Source of the DNA: Klebsiella pneumoniae
Lineage (GTDB): Bacteria; Pseudomonadota; Gammaproteobacteria; Pseudomonadales; UBA5518
Assembly (NCBI GenBank): GCA_945862145.1
Contig: CAMAXE010000012.1
Coordinates: forward strand, 54,562 to 118,561
DNA: 64,000 bases
Direction of reading: 5' to 3'
In this document: positions 17,788 to 26,795 of the stretch, piece by piece
Position numbering within the stretch: the first letter of the stretch is position 1
Layout of the letters: each line of letters begins with the position of its first letter
Notes under the pieces: model-generated
Databases searched by the model: none
Told to the model about the DNA's origin: nothing
Seen by the model: the letters and a program-made list of their open reading frames with translations, nothing else
Program-made: the position numbers and the translations under genes

Positions 17788-19650
17788 ATGCAGTCGCAGC
17801 CCCCGCGTACCGGCGCTCTCACCCTGGGGGCCATGGGCGTCGTCTACGGCGACATCGGCACCAGCCCGCTCTACGCCTTCAAGGAGTGTTTCAACGAGGC
17901 CCACGGCCTGCAGCCGGGGCGCGCAGAAATCTTCGGTGTGCTGTCGCTGATTTTCTGGTCGGTCATGCTGGTCGTGTCCCTCAAATACGTTTTTTTCATG
18001 ATGCGGGCTGATAACCGTGGCGAGGGCGGCACGCTCTCGCTGCTCGCCCTGGCAACGCGTGCCACCGAAAATCCCCGGCTGGCCGGCGGGCTCGCGATAC
18101 TCGGCATCTTTGCCGCGGCACTCTTCTACGGCGACAGCATGCTGACGCCCGCGGTGTCGGTGCTGAGCGCGGTAGAAGGTCTTGGCCTCGTGGCGCCAGC
18201 GCTGGGCGGCTTGGTGGTGCCGCTCTCGATCGGGATTCTCTCGTGGCTTTTTATCATCCAGCGTCACGGCACGGCCTCGGTGGGTGCGTTCTTCGGGCCG
18301 GTGATGTGCGTGTGGTTTGCGGTGCTGGCGGTGCTCGGCGCATGGCACATCGCGCAGGAGCCCTCGATCCTGCGCGCGTTGAGTCCGTTTTACGCGGTGC
18401 AGCTTTTCCAGCAGCACTCCACGGTGGCCTATGTCGCGCTGGGCTCGGTGGTGCTTGCGCTCACTGGAGCCGAGGCGCTCTACGCCGATATGGGCCACTT
18501 CGGCAAGGGGCCGATCCGCCTTGCGTGGACGGCTTTCGTCTCGCCGGCGCTGGTGCTCAATTACTTCGGGCAGGGTGCGCTGGTGCTCGGCAACCCGCAG
18601 CACATCGAGAGTCCGCTGTACCGCATGGTGCCGGAATTGGGGCTGGTGCCGATGATCGTGCTGGCTAGCATGGCGGCCGTCATCGCCTCGCAGGCTGTGA
18701 TATCAGGCGCCTTCTCGGTCACCCGGCAGGCGTTCCAGCTGAAACTCCTGCCGCGTATCGTCACCATCCATACCTCCGCCTCGGAGGAAGGGCAGATCTA
18801 CATCCCGTTCATCAATTGGGTGCTGTTCGTGTCGGTGATCGGGCTGGTGCTCGGCTTCCGCAGTTCCAGCTCGCTGGCCGCCGCCTATGGCGTTGCCGTG
18901 ACAGGAACGATGTTGATCGACTCCCTGCTGCTCGCGGTGGTGATGTTCCTCAGCTGGCAATGGAACCGCGGTCTTATGTTGGCTGCCGCTGCCTTGTTCA
19001 TCGTGGTGGATGTGGCCTTCTTCACCTCCAACGCGCTCAAGATCCCGCACGGAGGCTGGTTCCCGCTGGTGATCGGCCTGATGATTTTCACGCTGCTCAC
19101 CACCTGGCGTAATGGGCGGCGCCTGTTGGTCGCGCAGCTGCGGCGCGAGGCCTTACCGATAGACGTGTTCCTGCAGGCCATGCAGGACGTGCAGCGCGTG
19201 CCGGGCACGGCGGTGTTCCTTACCAGCAATGCCGAGGGCGCGCCGCCCGCCTTGCTGCACAACATGAAGCACAACAAGGTGGTGCACGAAACCGTAGTGC
19301 TGCTCACGGTTCACACCCGTGATTACCCGGTGGTACCACCCGAACAGCGGCTGGCTGTGACACCGCTCGGCGAGGGCTTCTACCGCGCGGCGATGGCGTT
19401 TGGCTATCTGGAGGATCAGCGCGTGCCCGAGACGCTACGCGCGCTGGTTCCTGCAGGCGTGCCGCTTGATCCGATGCAGACCTCGTACTTCCTCAGCCGC
19501 GAAACGTTGCTGATGGCGCGCAAGCCCGGCATGAATCTGTGGCGTCACGCGTTGTTTGCGTGGATGGTCCGCAATGCGGCCACGCCGCTGAAGACGTTTC
19601 ACCTGCCACCCAACCGTATCGTGGAGCTCGGGCAGCAGGTTGCTATCTGA
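17788..19650 (+). CDS. kup: Low-affinity potassium transporter Kup
   Basis: Inner-membrane K+ uptake protein of 620 residues. The N-terminus GAMGVVYGDIGTSPLYAFKECF is the family hallmark, followed by about 12 transmembrane helices to residue ~450 and a soluble C-terminal domain of ~170 residues. RADNRGEGGTLSLLAL and FYGDSMLTPA are also diagnostic. K+ enters with protons. ATG 17788 is 59 bp after ald's stop. Length is near the usual ~625. Confidence 0.96.
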   Translation: MQSQPPRTGALTLGAMGVVYGDIGTSPLYAFKECFNEAHGLQPGRAEIFGVLSLIFWSVMLVVSLKYVFFMMRADNRGEGGTLSLLALATRATENPRLAGGLAILGIFAAALFYGDSMLTPAVSVLSAVEGLGLVAPALGGLVVPLSIGILSWLFIIQRHGTASVGAFFGPVMCVWFAVLAVLGAWHIAQEPSILRALSPFYAVQLFQQHSTVAYVALGSVVLALTGAEALYADMGHFGKGPIRLAWTAFVSPALVLNYFGQGALVLGNPQHIESPLYRMVPELGLVPMIVLASMAAVIASQAVISGAFSVTRQAFQLKLLPRIVTIHTSASEEGQIYIPFINWVLFVSVIGLVLGFRSSSSLAAAYGVAVTGTMLIDSLLLAVVMFLSWQWNRGLMLAAAALFIVVDVAFFTSNALKIPHGGWFPLVIGLMIFTLLTTWRNGRRLLVAQLRREALPIDVFLQAMQDVQRVPGTAVFLTSNAEGAPPALLHNMKHNKVVHETVVLLTVHTRDYPVVPPEQRLAVTPLGEGFYRAAMAFGYLEDQRVPETLRALVPAGVPLDPMQTSYFLSRETLLMARKPGMNLWRHALFAWMVRNAATPLKTFHLPPNRIVELGQQVAI

Positions 19651-19656
19651 TCTCCC

Positions 19657-20700
19657 TCAGCGATCCGCGGGGTAGACGGCCTCGAGTTGTTGCAGCACGA
19701 GGCCATCTGCGCCGTGCAAGGCGAGCCGCAGCCTGAGCGCCTTGCCCGGCCAGTCCGCGGCGAGCGTTGCGAAGTTGTCCACTGATACGTTTGTCGCCAG
19801 CGCGCGATAGCGGTTGCTCTCACCGGCACCGGCGCCCCCCGAATTGAGCCCGCTGCTGGTCAGTTCCAACAGCGCCTCTGCGTGCCCTGGCAGGGCAATG
19901 CGCGAGATCTCTCCCAGATGCCGGTCGCCGCTCAGGATCACAGAGGGTGCGCGGGTGCGGGCGAGCAGCGCCAGCAGCCGCTCGCGCTCGCGGGGGAAAT
20001 TGGCCCACTTCTCGTAGCAGTGCTCCTCAGGGATCACCTGGATGCTCGAGACCAGCACATGCATGTCGGCGGGCTCCGCAAGCCGCTCCTCCAGCCAGCG
20101 CCACTGTGTCGCACCGAGCATGGTGGCATCGGCTGCCTCGTTGCGTCCCCAGCGCACGCGCGGGCACGCGAGTGAGGGCCAGGCGGGCACCAGCGGCGAG
20201 CGGAAGCTCCGCGTGTCGAGGAGGATCAACTGGATGCGGTGGCCCTGGTGGGCCAGCCAGCGCGCGTCGTAGACACCCTCGCGCGAGCGCAGTGGCGAGT
20301 CGGACGGCACCTTGAAGAACTCCATGAAGAAGGCCTTGGATTCGACCTTCCAGGGGTAGTCGGCGCCGCCGTCGTTACGCCCGTAGTCGTGATCGTCCCA
20401 GGTGGCGTAGACGGGGATCCGTGCCCGCAGTGCGGACCAATCGGGGTTGGCGGCGAGCTCCGCGTAGGCCGTGCCGATGCGGGCGGGCTCCGGACGTGCC
20501 GCGTAGCTGCCGTTGTCCGTATAAACGTTGTCGCCCCCGAGAACCAGGGCATCCGGTGCCAGCGCCAGCAGGCTGCGCCACACCGGCTGCGGTTCCTGCT
20601 GCCGCAGGCAGGAACCGAAGGCGATCGTGAAGGGGCCGGCCGATGACGGTGGCGCGAACGCGATGGCGGCCAATGCGAGCAATATGATCAGTCGATGCAT
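19657..20700 (-). CDS. PhoD-like alkaline phosphatase/phosphodiesterase
   Basis: Secreted metallophosphatase of 347 residues. A signal peptide (MHRLIILLALAAIAFAPPSSA) precedes the catalytic domain: IAFGSCLRQ, LVLGGDNVYTDN, WDDHDYGRNDGG and LSGDRHLGEIS carry the expected metal ligands. Relatives cleave phosphate esters or phosphodiesters in the periplasm. No Pho box or other phosphate genes are near. Convergent with kup, with only 6 bp between the stops. Confidence 0.88.
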   Translation of the reverse strand: MHRLIILLALAAIAFAPPSSAGPFTIAFGSCLRQQEPQPVWRSLLALAPDALVLGGDNVYTDNGSYAARPEPARIGTAYAELAANPDWSALRARIPVYATWDDHDYGRNDGGADYPWKVESKAFFMEFFKVPSDSPLRSREGVYDARWLAHQGHRIQLILLDTRSFRSPLVPAWPSLACPRVRWGRNEAADATMLGATQWRWLEERLAEPADMHVLVSSIQVIPEEHCYEKWANFPRERERLLALLARTRAPSVILSGDRHLGEISRIALPGHAEALLELTSSGLNSGGAGAGESNRYRALATNVSVDNFATLAADWPGKALRLRLALHGADGLVLQQLEAVYPADR

Positions 20701-20775
20701 CGGGGGTTCTCTCGGTTGAGTGTGGCGGTGGCGGTGGTGGCGCAGGGGCAGCGTCTCGCGTCCGCACTCATGGCC

Positions 20776-22926
20776 TCAGCCCCGGCGCCAGGCGTGATAG
20801 CGCTGCGCCCACGTGAGCAAGCGCTCCGGCGCACGTGCCCGACGCCATTCCCCCGCGGCGTACTTGGCCGATTCGGCGAGCGTCGGGTAGCTGTGTATGG
20901 TCGAGAGGATTTTGCCGAGCCCTAGGTTCCAGCGCATCGCCAGCACGAATTCCGCCAGCAGTTCACCGGCGTGCTCGCCCACGATGGTGACGCCGAGGAT
21001 ACGGTCCTTGCCCGTGGCGGTGAGTATCTTCACGAAACCCCGGTCCACGCCGTCGGCGATCGCACGGTCGAGATCGTCCAGACCGTAGCGCGTCACCTCG
21101 AAGGCTGCGCCCTGCTCGCGGGCTTCGTGCTCGGTGAGCCCCACGCAGGCCAGCTCTGGCTCGCAGAAAGTCACTCGCGGGATCACCCGGTAGTCGACCG
21201 CAAAACGGCGGAATTGCCCGAAGAGCGCGTTCACCACCGCATACCAGGCCTGATGCGCGGCGGCGTGCGTGAGCTGGAAGGGGCCGGCGACATCGCCGGC
21301 GGCGTAGATGTTGGGGTAGAGCGTCTCGAGGTACTCGTTGGTCTGGATGGTGCGGGCCGCGGGGATGCCGAGTTCCTCGAGGCCGTAGCCCTCGAGCCGC
21401 GCCTTGCGCCCGACCGCGCAGAGCAGGAGGTCGTAGGGGATGCGGCGCGGCGAGACGTCACCGGCGACCTCGATCAGGCGCTCGGCGTCCTCGCGCAGGC
21501 AGCGCAGCGCGCGATGCCCGGTCAGCACTTCTATACCGTCGGCTGCGAGCGAGGCGCGTACCAGTTCGGCCGCCTCGGCATCCTCGCGCGCGAGCAGCCG
21601 CGGCAGCACCTCGATCAGCGTTACGGCGGAGCCCAGGCGTGCCAGTGCCTGCGCCAGTTCCACGCCGATCGATCCGCCACCAAGCACCACCACGCGCGCC
21701 GGCGGTGCGTCGAGCGCCGCGAGCGCATCCCACAGCGTCTCGCTGGTGACATAGTCGCTGTCCTCGATGCCAGGCAGCGGTGGCACTACCGGCGCGGCGC
21801 CGGTGGCAATCACGATGCTGCGTGTGCTGAGGCGCTGCGTGATTCCCGTGGCATCACGCAGTTCTACGGTCCACGGATCCACGATGCGCGCGTGTGCTGC
21901 GAGCACCTCGACGCCCAGCGCGCTGTAGCGCGCGACACTGTCGTGGGGCTCGATACGGCGTATCACCTCGCGCACCCGTTCCATCACCGCCCGGAACGAC
22001 ACCGCAGGTTCTACCGCCGTGAGCCCGACGCGATCTGCGCGCCGCATCTGCGCGGCGAGTCGCGCGCTGCGGAGCAGCGCCTTGCTCGGTACGCAGCCGG
22101 TGTTCAGGCAGTCGCCACCCATATGCACCGACTCGACCAGCGTCACCCGCGCGCGCACTGTCGCGGCGATGTAGGCGCTCACCAGTCCGGCAGCGCCGGC
22201 ACCGATCACCACCAGGTTGCGGTCGAATCGTCGTGGTCGCGGCCAGCGCGCGTAGAGCCGTCGGCGCCGCCATGCCGCTACCGCGCGGCCGGCGAACAGC
22301 GGAAACACGCCGAGCAGCGCAAAGGACGCCAGCAGGCCGGGCGAGAGAATGCCGGCGAGACTCTGTAGCTGCCCGATCTGGGTGCCGGCGTTCACGTAGA
22401 CGAGGGTGCCGGGGAGCATCCCGATCTGGCTCACCGTGTAGAAGCTGCGCGCGGGCATGGATGTCAGGCCGAGCAGCAGGTTGATGAGGAAAAACGGAAA
22501 AACGGGCACCAGTCTGAGCGTGAAAAGATAACTCGTACCGTCGCGCGCGATCCCTGCGTTGATGGGCTCCAGCCGATCGCCGAAATGCGACTGCACCAGA
22601 TCCCGCGCGAGGTAGCGCGCCACCAGGAAGGCGAGCAGCGCGCCGATGCTGGAGGCAAAGGACACCAGCAGCAGGCCCCAGCCCAACCCGAACAGTGCGC
22701 CCACCACCAGCGTCATCACCGCAGCGCCGGGCAGAGAAAGGGCGGTGACGAGGACGTACACCGCGAAGAATGCCGCCGCCGCCATCAGAGGCTCGGCCTG
22801 TTTCCATGCCAGCAGGGGGCCGAGCAGGGCGCGAACGCCTTCGAGGCTCAGGTAGCGTTGCGCGCCGCTGGCATAAAAAGCGGCCATCACCAGCGCGAGG
22901 ACGAGCAGCAGCGCCAGGCGCTTCAT
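20776..22926 (-). CDS. TVP38/TMEM64 membrane domain fused to FAD disulfide oxidoreductase
   Basis: Protein of 716 residues with two parts. Residues 1-~225 form a VTT (SNARE-associated/DedA-like) membrane domain: first helix at 4-20, then LSLPGAAVMTLVVGALFG and LRLVPVFPFFLINLLLGLT. Residues ~236-716 are a class I pyridine-nucleotide-disulfide oxidoreductase with GAGAAGLVSA for FAD, redox pair Cys273/Cys278 in GGDCLNTGCVPSKALL, GGGSIGVELAQAL for NAD(P), AAGDVAG, and the C-terminal HSYPTLAE base. No lipoyl or heavy-metal-binding domain is present. ATG 22926 precedes the first helix. It is a membrane-bound reductase of unknown substrate. Confidence 0.88.
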   Translation of the reverse strand: MKRLALLLVLALVMAAFYASGAQRYLSLEGVRALLGPLLAWKQAEPLMAAAAFFAVYVLVTALSLPGAAVMTLVVGALFGLGWGLLLVSFASSIGALLAFLVARYLARDLVQSHFGDRLEPINAGIARDGTSYLFTLRLVPVFPFFLINLLLGLTSMPARSFYTVSQIGMLPGTLVYVNAGTQIGQLQSLAGILSPGLLASFALLGVFPLFAGRAVAAWRRRRLYARWPRPRRFDRNLVVIGAGAAGLVSAYIAATVRARVTLVESVHMGGDCLNTGCVPSKALLRSARLAAQMRRADRVGLTAVEPAVSFRAVMERVREVIRRIEPHDSVARYSALGVEVLAAHARIVDPWTVELRDATGITQRLSTRSIVIATGAAPVVPPLPGIEDSDYVTSETLWDALAALDAPPARVVVLGGGSIGVELAQALARLGSAVTLIEVLPRLLAREDAEAAELVRASLAADGIEVLTGHRALRCLREDAERLIEVAGDVSPRRIPYDLLLCAVGRKARLEGYGLEELGIPAARTIQTNEYLETLYPNIYAAGDVAGPFQLTHAAAHQAWYAVVNALFGQFRRFAVDYRVIPRVTFCEPELACVGLTEHEAREQGAAFEVTRYGLDDLDRAIADGVDRGFVKILTATGKDRILGVTIVGEHAGELLAEFVLAMRWNLGLGKILSTIHSYPTLAESAKYAAGEWRRARAPERLLTWAQRYHAWRRG

Positions 22927-23238
22927 CGGTGCAGCGCCTGTGTTGCGGTACCCGTGTTTCCCGCGACCTGCAGCCGATGCCACAGGCCCGTCTTGCCCGT
23001 CACGTGGGCACCCATGCTGTGCAATCAACCCCCGTGTCTGAGGGGGCGGGCGTGATCCCCTTCGCCAGAGCAGTGCGTATCGGGATGTCGCCGCGCGAGT
23101 CGAGGCCGAAGCAGTGGTGCATGGAATTGCCGGAGCCTGTGAGCAAGGTCGGGATGATCCCGCCTCGAGCGCCGGCGGGCAAGGCACGATGGGCTGTTTC
23201 CGTGAGCCCATTGCTTGGGTTAACGTGAAGCGGTCCCG
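22927..23238. other. 312-bp divergent intergenic region
   Basis: No supported gene. It should hold the promoters of the TVP38-FAD oxidoreductase gene (-) and the DUF748 gene (+). Two hairpin-forming repeats are visible: CCCCC-N8-GGGGG at 23029-23046 and ATGGGCT-N9-AGCCCAT at 23189-23211. Confidence 0.6.
23189..23211. promoter_or_regulatory. Inverted repeat upstream of the DUF748 gene
   Basis: ATGGGCT and AGCCCAT form a perfect 7-bp inverted repeat with a 9-base spacer, 28 bp before the proposed DUF748 start. Operator or hairpin; no evidence beyond symmetry. Confidence 0.3.
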
Positions 23239-26200
23239 TTGCGGAAGTCTATCCACGTGCCTCTCGCCGAGTTCCTGACCCAAGTTCTGCGCCGGCTAAC
23301 GGTGGCGGGGCAACCTTGGCAGCGGCAGCGTCCGCTGCGCGTTGTGGCAGGCGTGGTGCTGGGCTATGCGCTGCTCGGTTTTCTGGTGTTGCCGGCGCTG
23401 GTGCGTCACTACCTGCCCGGGTCCCTGCGTGAATCGCTGGGGCTTGAGGCAAGCCTTGGCGATCTGCGCCTGAATCCGTTTAGCTTCCGCCTCGAGGCCG
23501 ATGACTTTCGCCTTGCCGAGAGCAATGGTGCCCCGCTTGCGGCATTTCGCCGGTTGGTGGTGGATTTCGAACTCTCCAGCCTGTTTCGCTGGGCCTGGAC
23601 CTTCGCCGAGATCAGCCTCGAAGAGCCCGAATTCGACCTGGTCCTCGAGAAGGACGGCCGCCTGAATGTGGCCCGCATACTCGCCGCGCTGCCCCCGGAT
23701 TCCGATCCGGATCCCGCGTTAGAAAATCCCGAGGCAGCCCCACCCCGGCTGTTCCTGCACCGACTCGGCGTGAGCGGTGCGCGCATCGGTTTCACGGATC
23801 AGCGCCACACCACCCCGGCCAGCTCCACATTGGGCCCGCTTGAACTGCAGTTCACGCGGATCACCACCCTGCGTGAGCAACGGGGGCCCGGCACCCTCGA
23901 TGCCGGTCTCCCCGCGGGCGCGAAGCTCGCGTGGGCAGGCGAGTTCGCGCTGCATCCGCTGGCCTCCGCCGGCACGGTCACGTTCTCCGGTCTGAAGCCC
24001 GCAGCCTTCTGGGATTTCGCGCAGCCCCATCTCGCATTGGCACCGCCGGGCGGTGTGCTGGATGCCTCGTTTGCCTATGACTTTGCCTCTGCGAAAGGCA
24101 CCACCACGCTGCGCACCGACGCCATGCGTCTCGATCTGCGCGATCTGCTCCTGCAGAAGCCTGGCGCCACGGCGCCCATGCTGGCGCTGCAGCGGGTGGC
24201 CGTGGAGGGCGGGCGCTTCGATCTTGCGGGCAATCAGCTGACGCTGGGGCGCGTCTCACTGCAGGGCGGCCGCGTTGCCGCGGCGCTCGATCCCCGCGGC
24301 ATGCTCGACTGGGAGTCGCTGCTGGCGCCGACGCCGCCGGATGCACCTGCCACTGGCCCTGATGCAGCCTGGCGTACCGTCGTGGATGCAGTGTCCGTCG
24401 AGAACGTGGCAGTGGATGTGTACGACGAAACGCGCAACGCGCCGCTCGGGCTTGCGCTGCTGGCGCGGCGTATCGGGTTTGCTCTGACGGCAGCGCCCGG
24501 CAAGGATGGCCCGGCCATCGCACTGAGCCGCGGTGGTGTCGAACTCGGCGATATCGTGCTCAGCACCGGCCCTGAGCGCAGCCCGCTCGGCAGCATCGCG
24601 CGGCTCGCGGTCGAGGACGCTGCAGTCGACGTGGCTGCCCAGCGGCTGCAGGCGGCGAAACTCTCGATCGCGGACCTGCGCACCGCAATCCACCGCCAGC
24701 CCGACGGGCAACTGCGCGAGATTGTTCTGGCCTCGGTGCCGGATCCCGTCACGCCGCTGCCGGTGAGCCATGCGGTGGCGCAGTGGAGTGCCGCACTCGG
24801 CGAGTTTGCGCTTAGCGGGCTCGATGCCAGCGTGGCCGATACTTCAACCACGCCCGCGCTCGAGTATGGCGTGAAGGGCGGCAGCGTCACCGTGAGAGAC
24901 ATCGACACCGCCAGTACCACACCGCTCCGCCTCGAGGCAGTGCTGCCGGTGGTGCAGGGTGGCGAGATCCGTGTGCAGGGCACTGCCAACGCCGATGGCA
25001 GTGCCGCGGACATCGGGCTCCGGGTGAGCAAGCTCGACCTGATGCCCTTAGCCCCGCTGGTGGCCGTGGATACCACCCTGAAGCTCGAGTCGGGGACGCT
25101 CTGGGCAGATGCCAGCATCGCCTTGCGTAGCCCCCCTGATACTGACGTTTCCTTGCAGGTCGCGGGGAGTGCCGGCGTCGACAACCTGCTGCTGCTCGAG
25201 GCCGCGAGCGGCGCACGTTTCCTCGGGTGGGATTCGCTTGCTGCAAGCGGCATCAGCTTCGGCTCGATCCCCGAGCACCTGAATATCGCCGAGCTTCGCC
25301 TGAGCGGCGCCGATGCCAAGGTGGTGGTGCAGAAAGATCGTAGCGTCAACCTTGCGGCGGTGATGCGTGAGCCGGCCGCCGCCGCCGCCGCCAGCGCCGA
25401 GAGCGTGGCCACGGTCGCTCCGGCTGAAGCCCCCGCTGTTGACGGCACACCTGCCACGCCGGTGCCTGCAGTGGCGTCTGCGGCCGAGCCCTTCCCGCTC
25501 AGCATTGACCGGATCCGCGTCGAGGACAGTCTGGTGGATTTTGCCGATTACAGTCTGGTGCTGCCCTTCGTGGCTCGTATCGAAGGTTTGAAGGGTGTCG
25601 CCAAAGGCATTTCCGCGGCGGCGGACAGCCGCGCTACGCTCAGTTTTCGCGGGCGTGTAGGTGAGTACGGCGAGGCTGATATCGACGGCCAGCTCGCGCC
25701 CTTTGATCCCATGCGCTACACCGATATCGAGATTGCCTTCCGCAACATCGCCCTCACGCCGCTCTCGCCTTACAGCGCCACCTTTGCCGGGCGCACGATC
25801 AAGACCGGGGATCTGGATCTTTCGCTGCAGTACAAGATCGATAAACAACAGCTGCTCGGCAAGAACGAGGTGGTGTTGCAGAACTTCCGCCTCGGCGAGT
25901 CGGTGAAGAGTGCCGATGCCGTCAACCTGCCGCTCGATCTGGCCATCGCCTTGCTGAGTGATTCCAAGGGCCGCATCGATCTGGCCGTGCCGGTGAGCGG
26001 TGATGTCGGTGACCCGAAGTTCAGCTACGGGCCGCTTGTCTGGAAGGCCATCGGCAATCTGATCGCCGGCGTGGTGACGGCGCCGTTCAGGGCGCTGGGC
26101 GCGCTTTTTGGAGGCGGGCAGGACGAACAACTGCAGGCCGTGCGCTTCAGGTCCGGCAGCGCCGAGCTGATGCCCATGGAGCGCCAGCGCATCGCGAAAC

Positions 26201-26748
26201 TCGCCACCGCGCTTGCCGCGCGCCCGAAACTGGGCGTTCGCGTGCCTGCCGCCACGCACCCCGACCGTGACGGCTATGCCTTGCGCCGGTTACAGCTGCG
26301 GCGTGAGCACGCCGTGGAAATGGGCTATGAGCTCGCGGCGGGCGAGGATCCCGGGCCGGTGTCCTACAGCAACGGCAAGAGCCAGCGGGTGCTGGAGAAA
26401 CTGCTTGCTGCGCGTGAGGGCGAGAGTGCCAACGACACCTTTGCGGCCGGCTGGGCAAAGAAGCAGGGCCGCGCACCCGAGCGGGTCAACGCGGCGCTGG
26501 CGCTGGTGGGGCGTGGCAGTACGGACCAGGACTACTACCGGGAGCTTTACCTCTACCTCGTGCAGGGCACGCCCGAGCCCGCGGGGCAGATGACAGCCCT
26601 CGCCCGGGAGCGTGCCGAGGCGGTTACCGCCGAGTTCCGCGCCCGGGGCGTCGAAGCAGCGCGGGTGAGCATCGGCAAGCCCGTGCCCATGCAGAAAGCC
26701 TCGCCCGCGGGCGTGATGCTGCCGCTCGAGTTGGTGGCGGCGGGCTAG
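23239..26748 (+). CDS. DUF748 (AsmA-like) envelope protein
   Basis: Very large protein, 1169 residues, with an N-terminal membrane anchor (about 30-55, VVAGVVLGYALLGFLVLPALV) followed by a long periplasmic beta-rich region. GLEASLGDLRLNPFSFRLEADDFRL is the DUF748/AsmA repeat start; KFSYGPLVWKAIGNLIAGVVTAPF near residue 935 and the OmpA-like segment VRFRSGSAELMPMERQRI after it are typical DUF748 ends. An Ala-rich linker lies near 712-740. AsmA-like proteins are thought to bridge inner and outer membranes for lipid transport; this one's role is inferred. The start is uncertain: TTG 23239 or GTG 23257. Confidence 0.85.
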   Translation: MRKSIHVPLAEFLTQVLRRLTVAGQPWQRQRPLRVVAGVVLGYALLGFLVLPALVRHYLPGSLRESLGLEASLGDLRLNPFSFRLEADDFRLAESNGAPLAAFRRLVVDFELSSLFRWAWTFAEISLEEPEFDLVLEKDGRLNVARILAALPPDSDPDPALENPEAAPPRLFLHRLGVSGARIGFTDQRHTTPASSTLGPLELQFTRITTLREQRGPGTLDAGLPAGAKLAWAGEFALHPLASAGTVTFSGLKPAAFWDFAQPHLALAPPGGVLDASFAYDFASAKGTTTLRTDAMRLDLRDLLLQKPGATAPMLALQRVAVEGGRFDLAGNQLTLGRVSLQGGRVAAALDPRGMLDWESLLAPTPPDAPATGPDAAWRTVVDAVSVENVAVDVYDETRNAPLGLALLARRIGFALTAAPGKDGPAIALSRGGVELGDIVLSTGPERSPLGSIARLAVEDAAVDVAAQRLQAAKLSIADLRTAIHRQPDGQLREIVLASVPDPVTPLPVSHAVAQWSAALGEFALSGLDASVADTSTTPALEYGVKGGSVTVRDIDTASTTPLRLEAVLPVVQGGEIRVQGTANADGSAADIGLRVSKLDLMPLAPLVAVDTTLKLESGTLWADASIALRSPPDTDVSLQVAGSAGVDNLLLLEAASGARFLGWDSLAASGISFGSIPEHLNIAELRLSGADAKVVVQKDRSVNLAAVMREPAAAAAASAESVATVAPAEAPAVDGTPATPVPAVASAAEPFPLSIDRIRVEDSLVDFADYSLVLPFVARIEGLKGVAKGISAAADSRATLSFRGRVGEYGEADIDGQLAPFDPMRYTDIEIAFRNIALTPLSPYSATFAGRTIKTGDLDLSLQYKIDKQQLLGKNEVVLQNFRLGESVKSADAVNLPLDLAIALLSDSKGRIDLAVPVSGDVGDPKFSYGPLVWKAIGNLIAGVVTAPFRALGALFGGGQDEQLQAVRFRSGSAELMPMERQRIAKLATALAARPKLGVRVPAATHPDRDGYALRRLQLRREHAVEMGYELAAGEDPGPVSYSNGKSQRVLEKLLAAREGESANDTFAAGWAKKQGRAPERVNAALALVGRGSTDQDYYRELYLYLVQGTPEPAGQMTALARERAEAVTAEFRARGVEAARVSIGKPVPMQKASPAGVMLPLELVAAG
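25375..25392 (+). repeat. Six tandem GCC triplets
   Basis: (GCC)6 in frame inside the DUF748 gene, encoding a polyalanine stretch in the linker region. Confidence 0.85.
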
Positions 26749-26795
26749 GCGCGCTGGGGCAGCAGGCGTGTCGCGGGCCCGACGCACGCGGTGGC

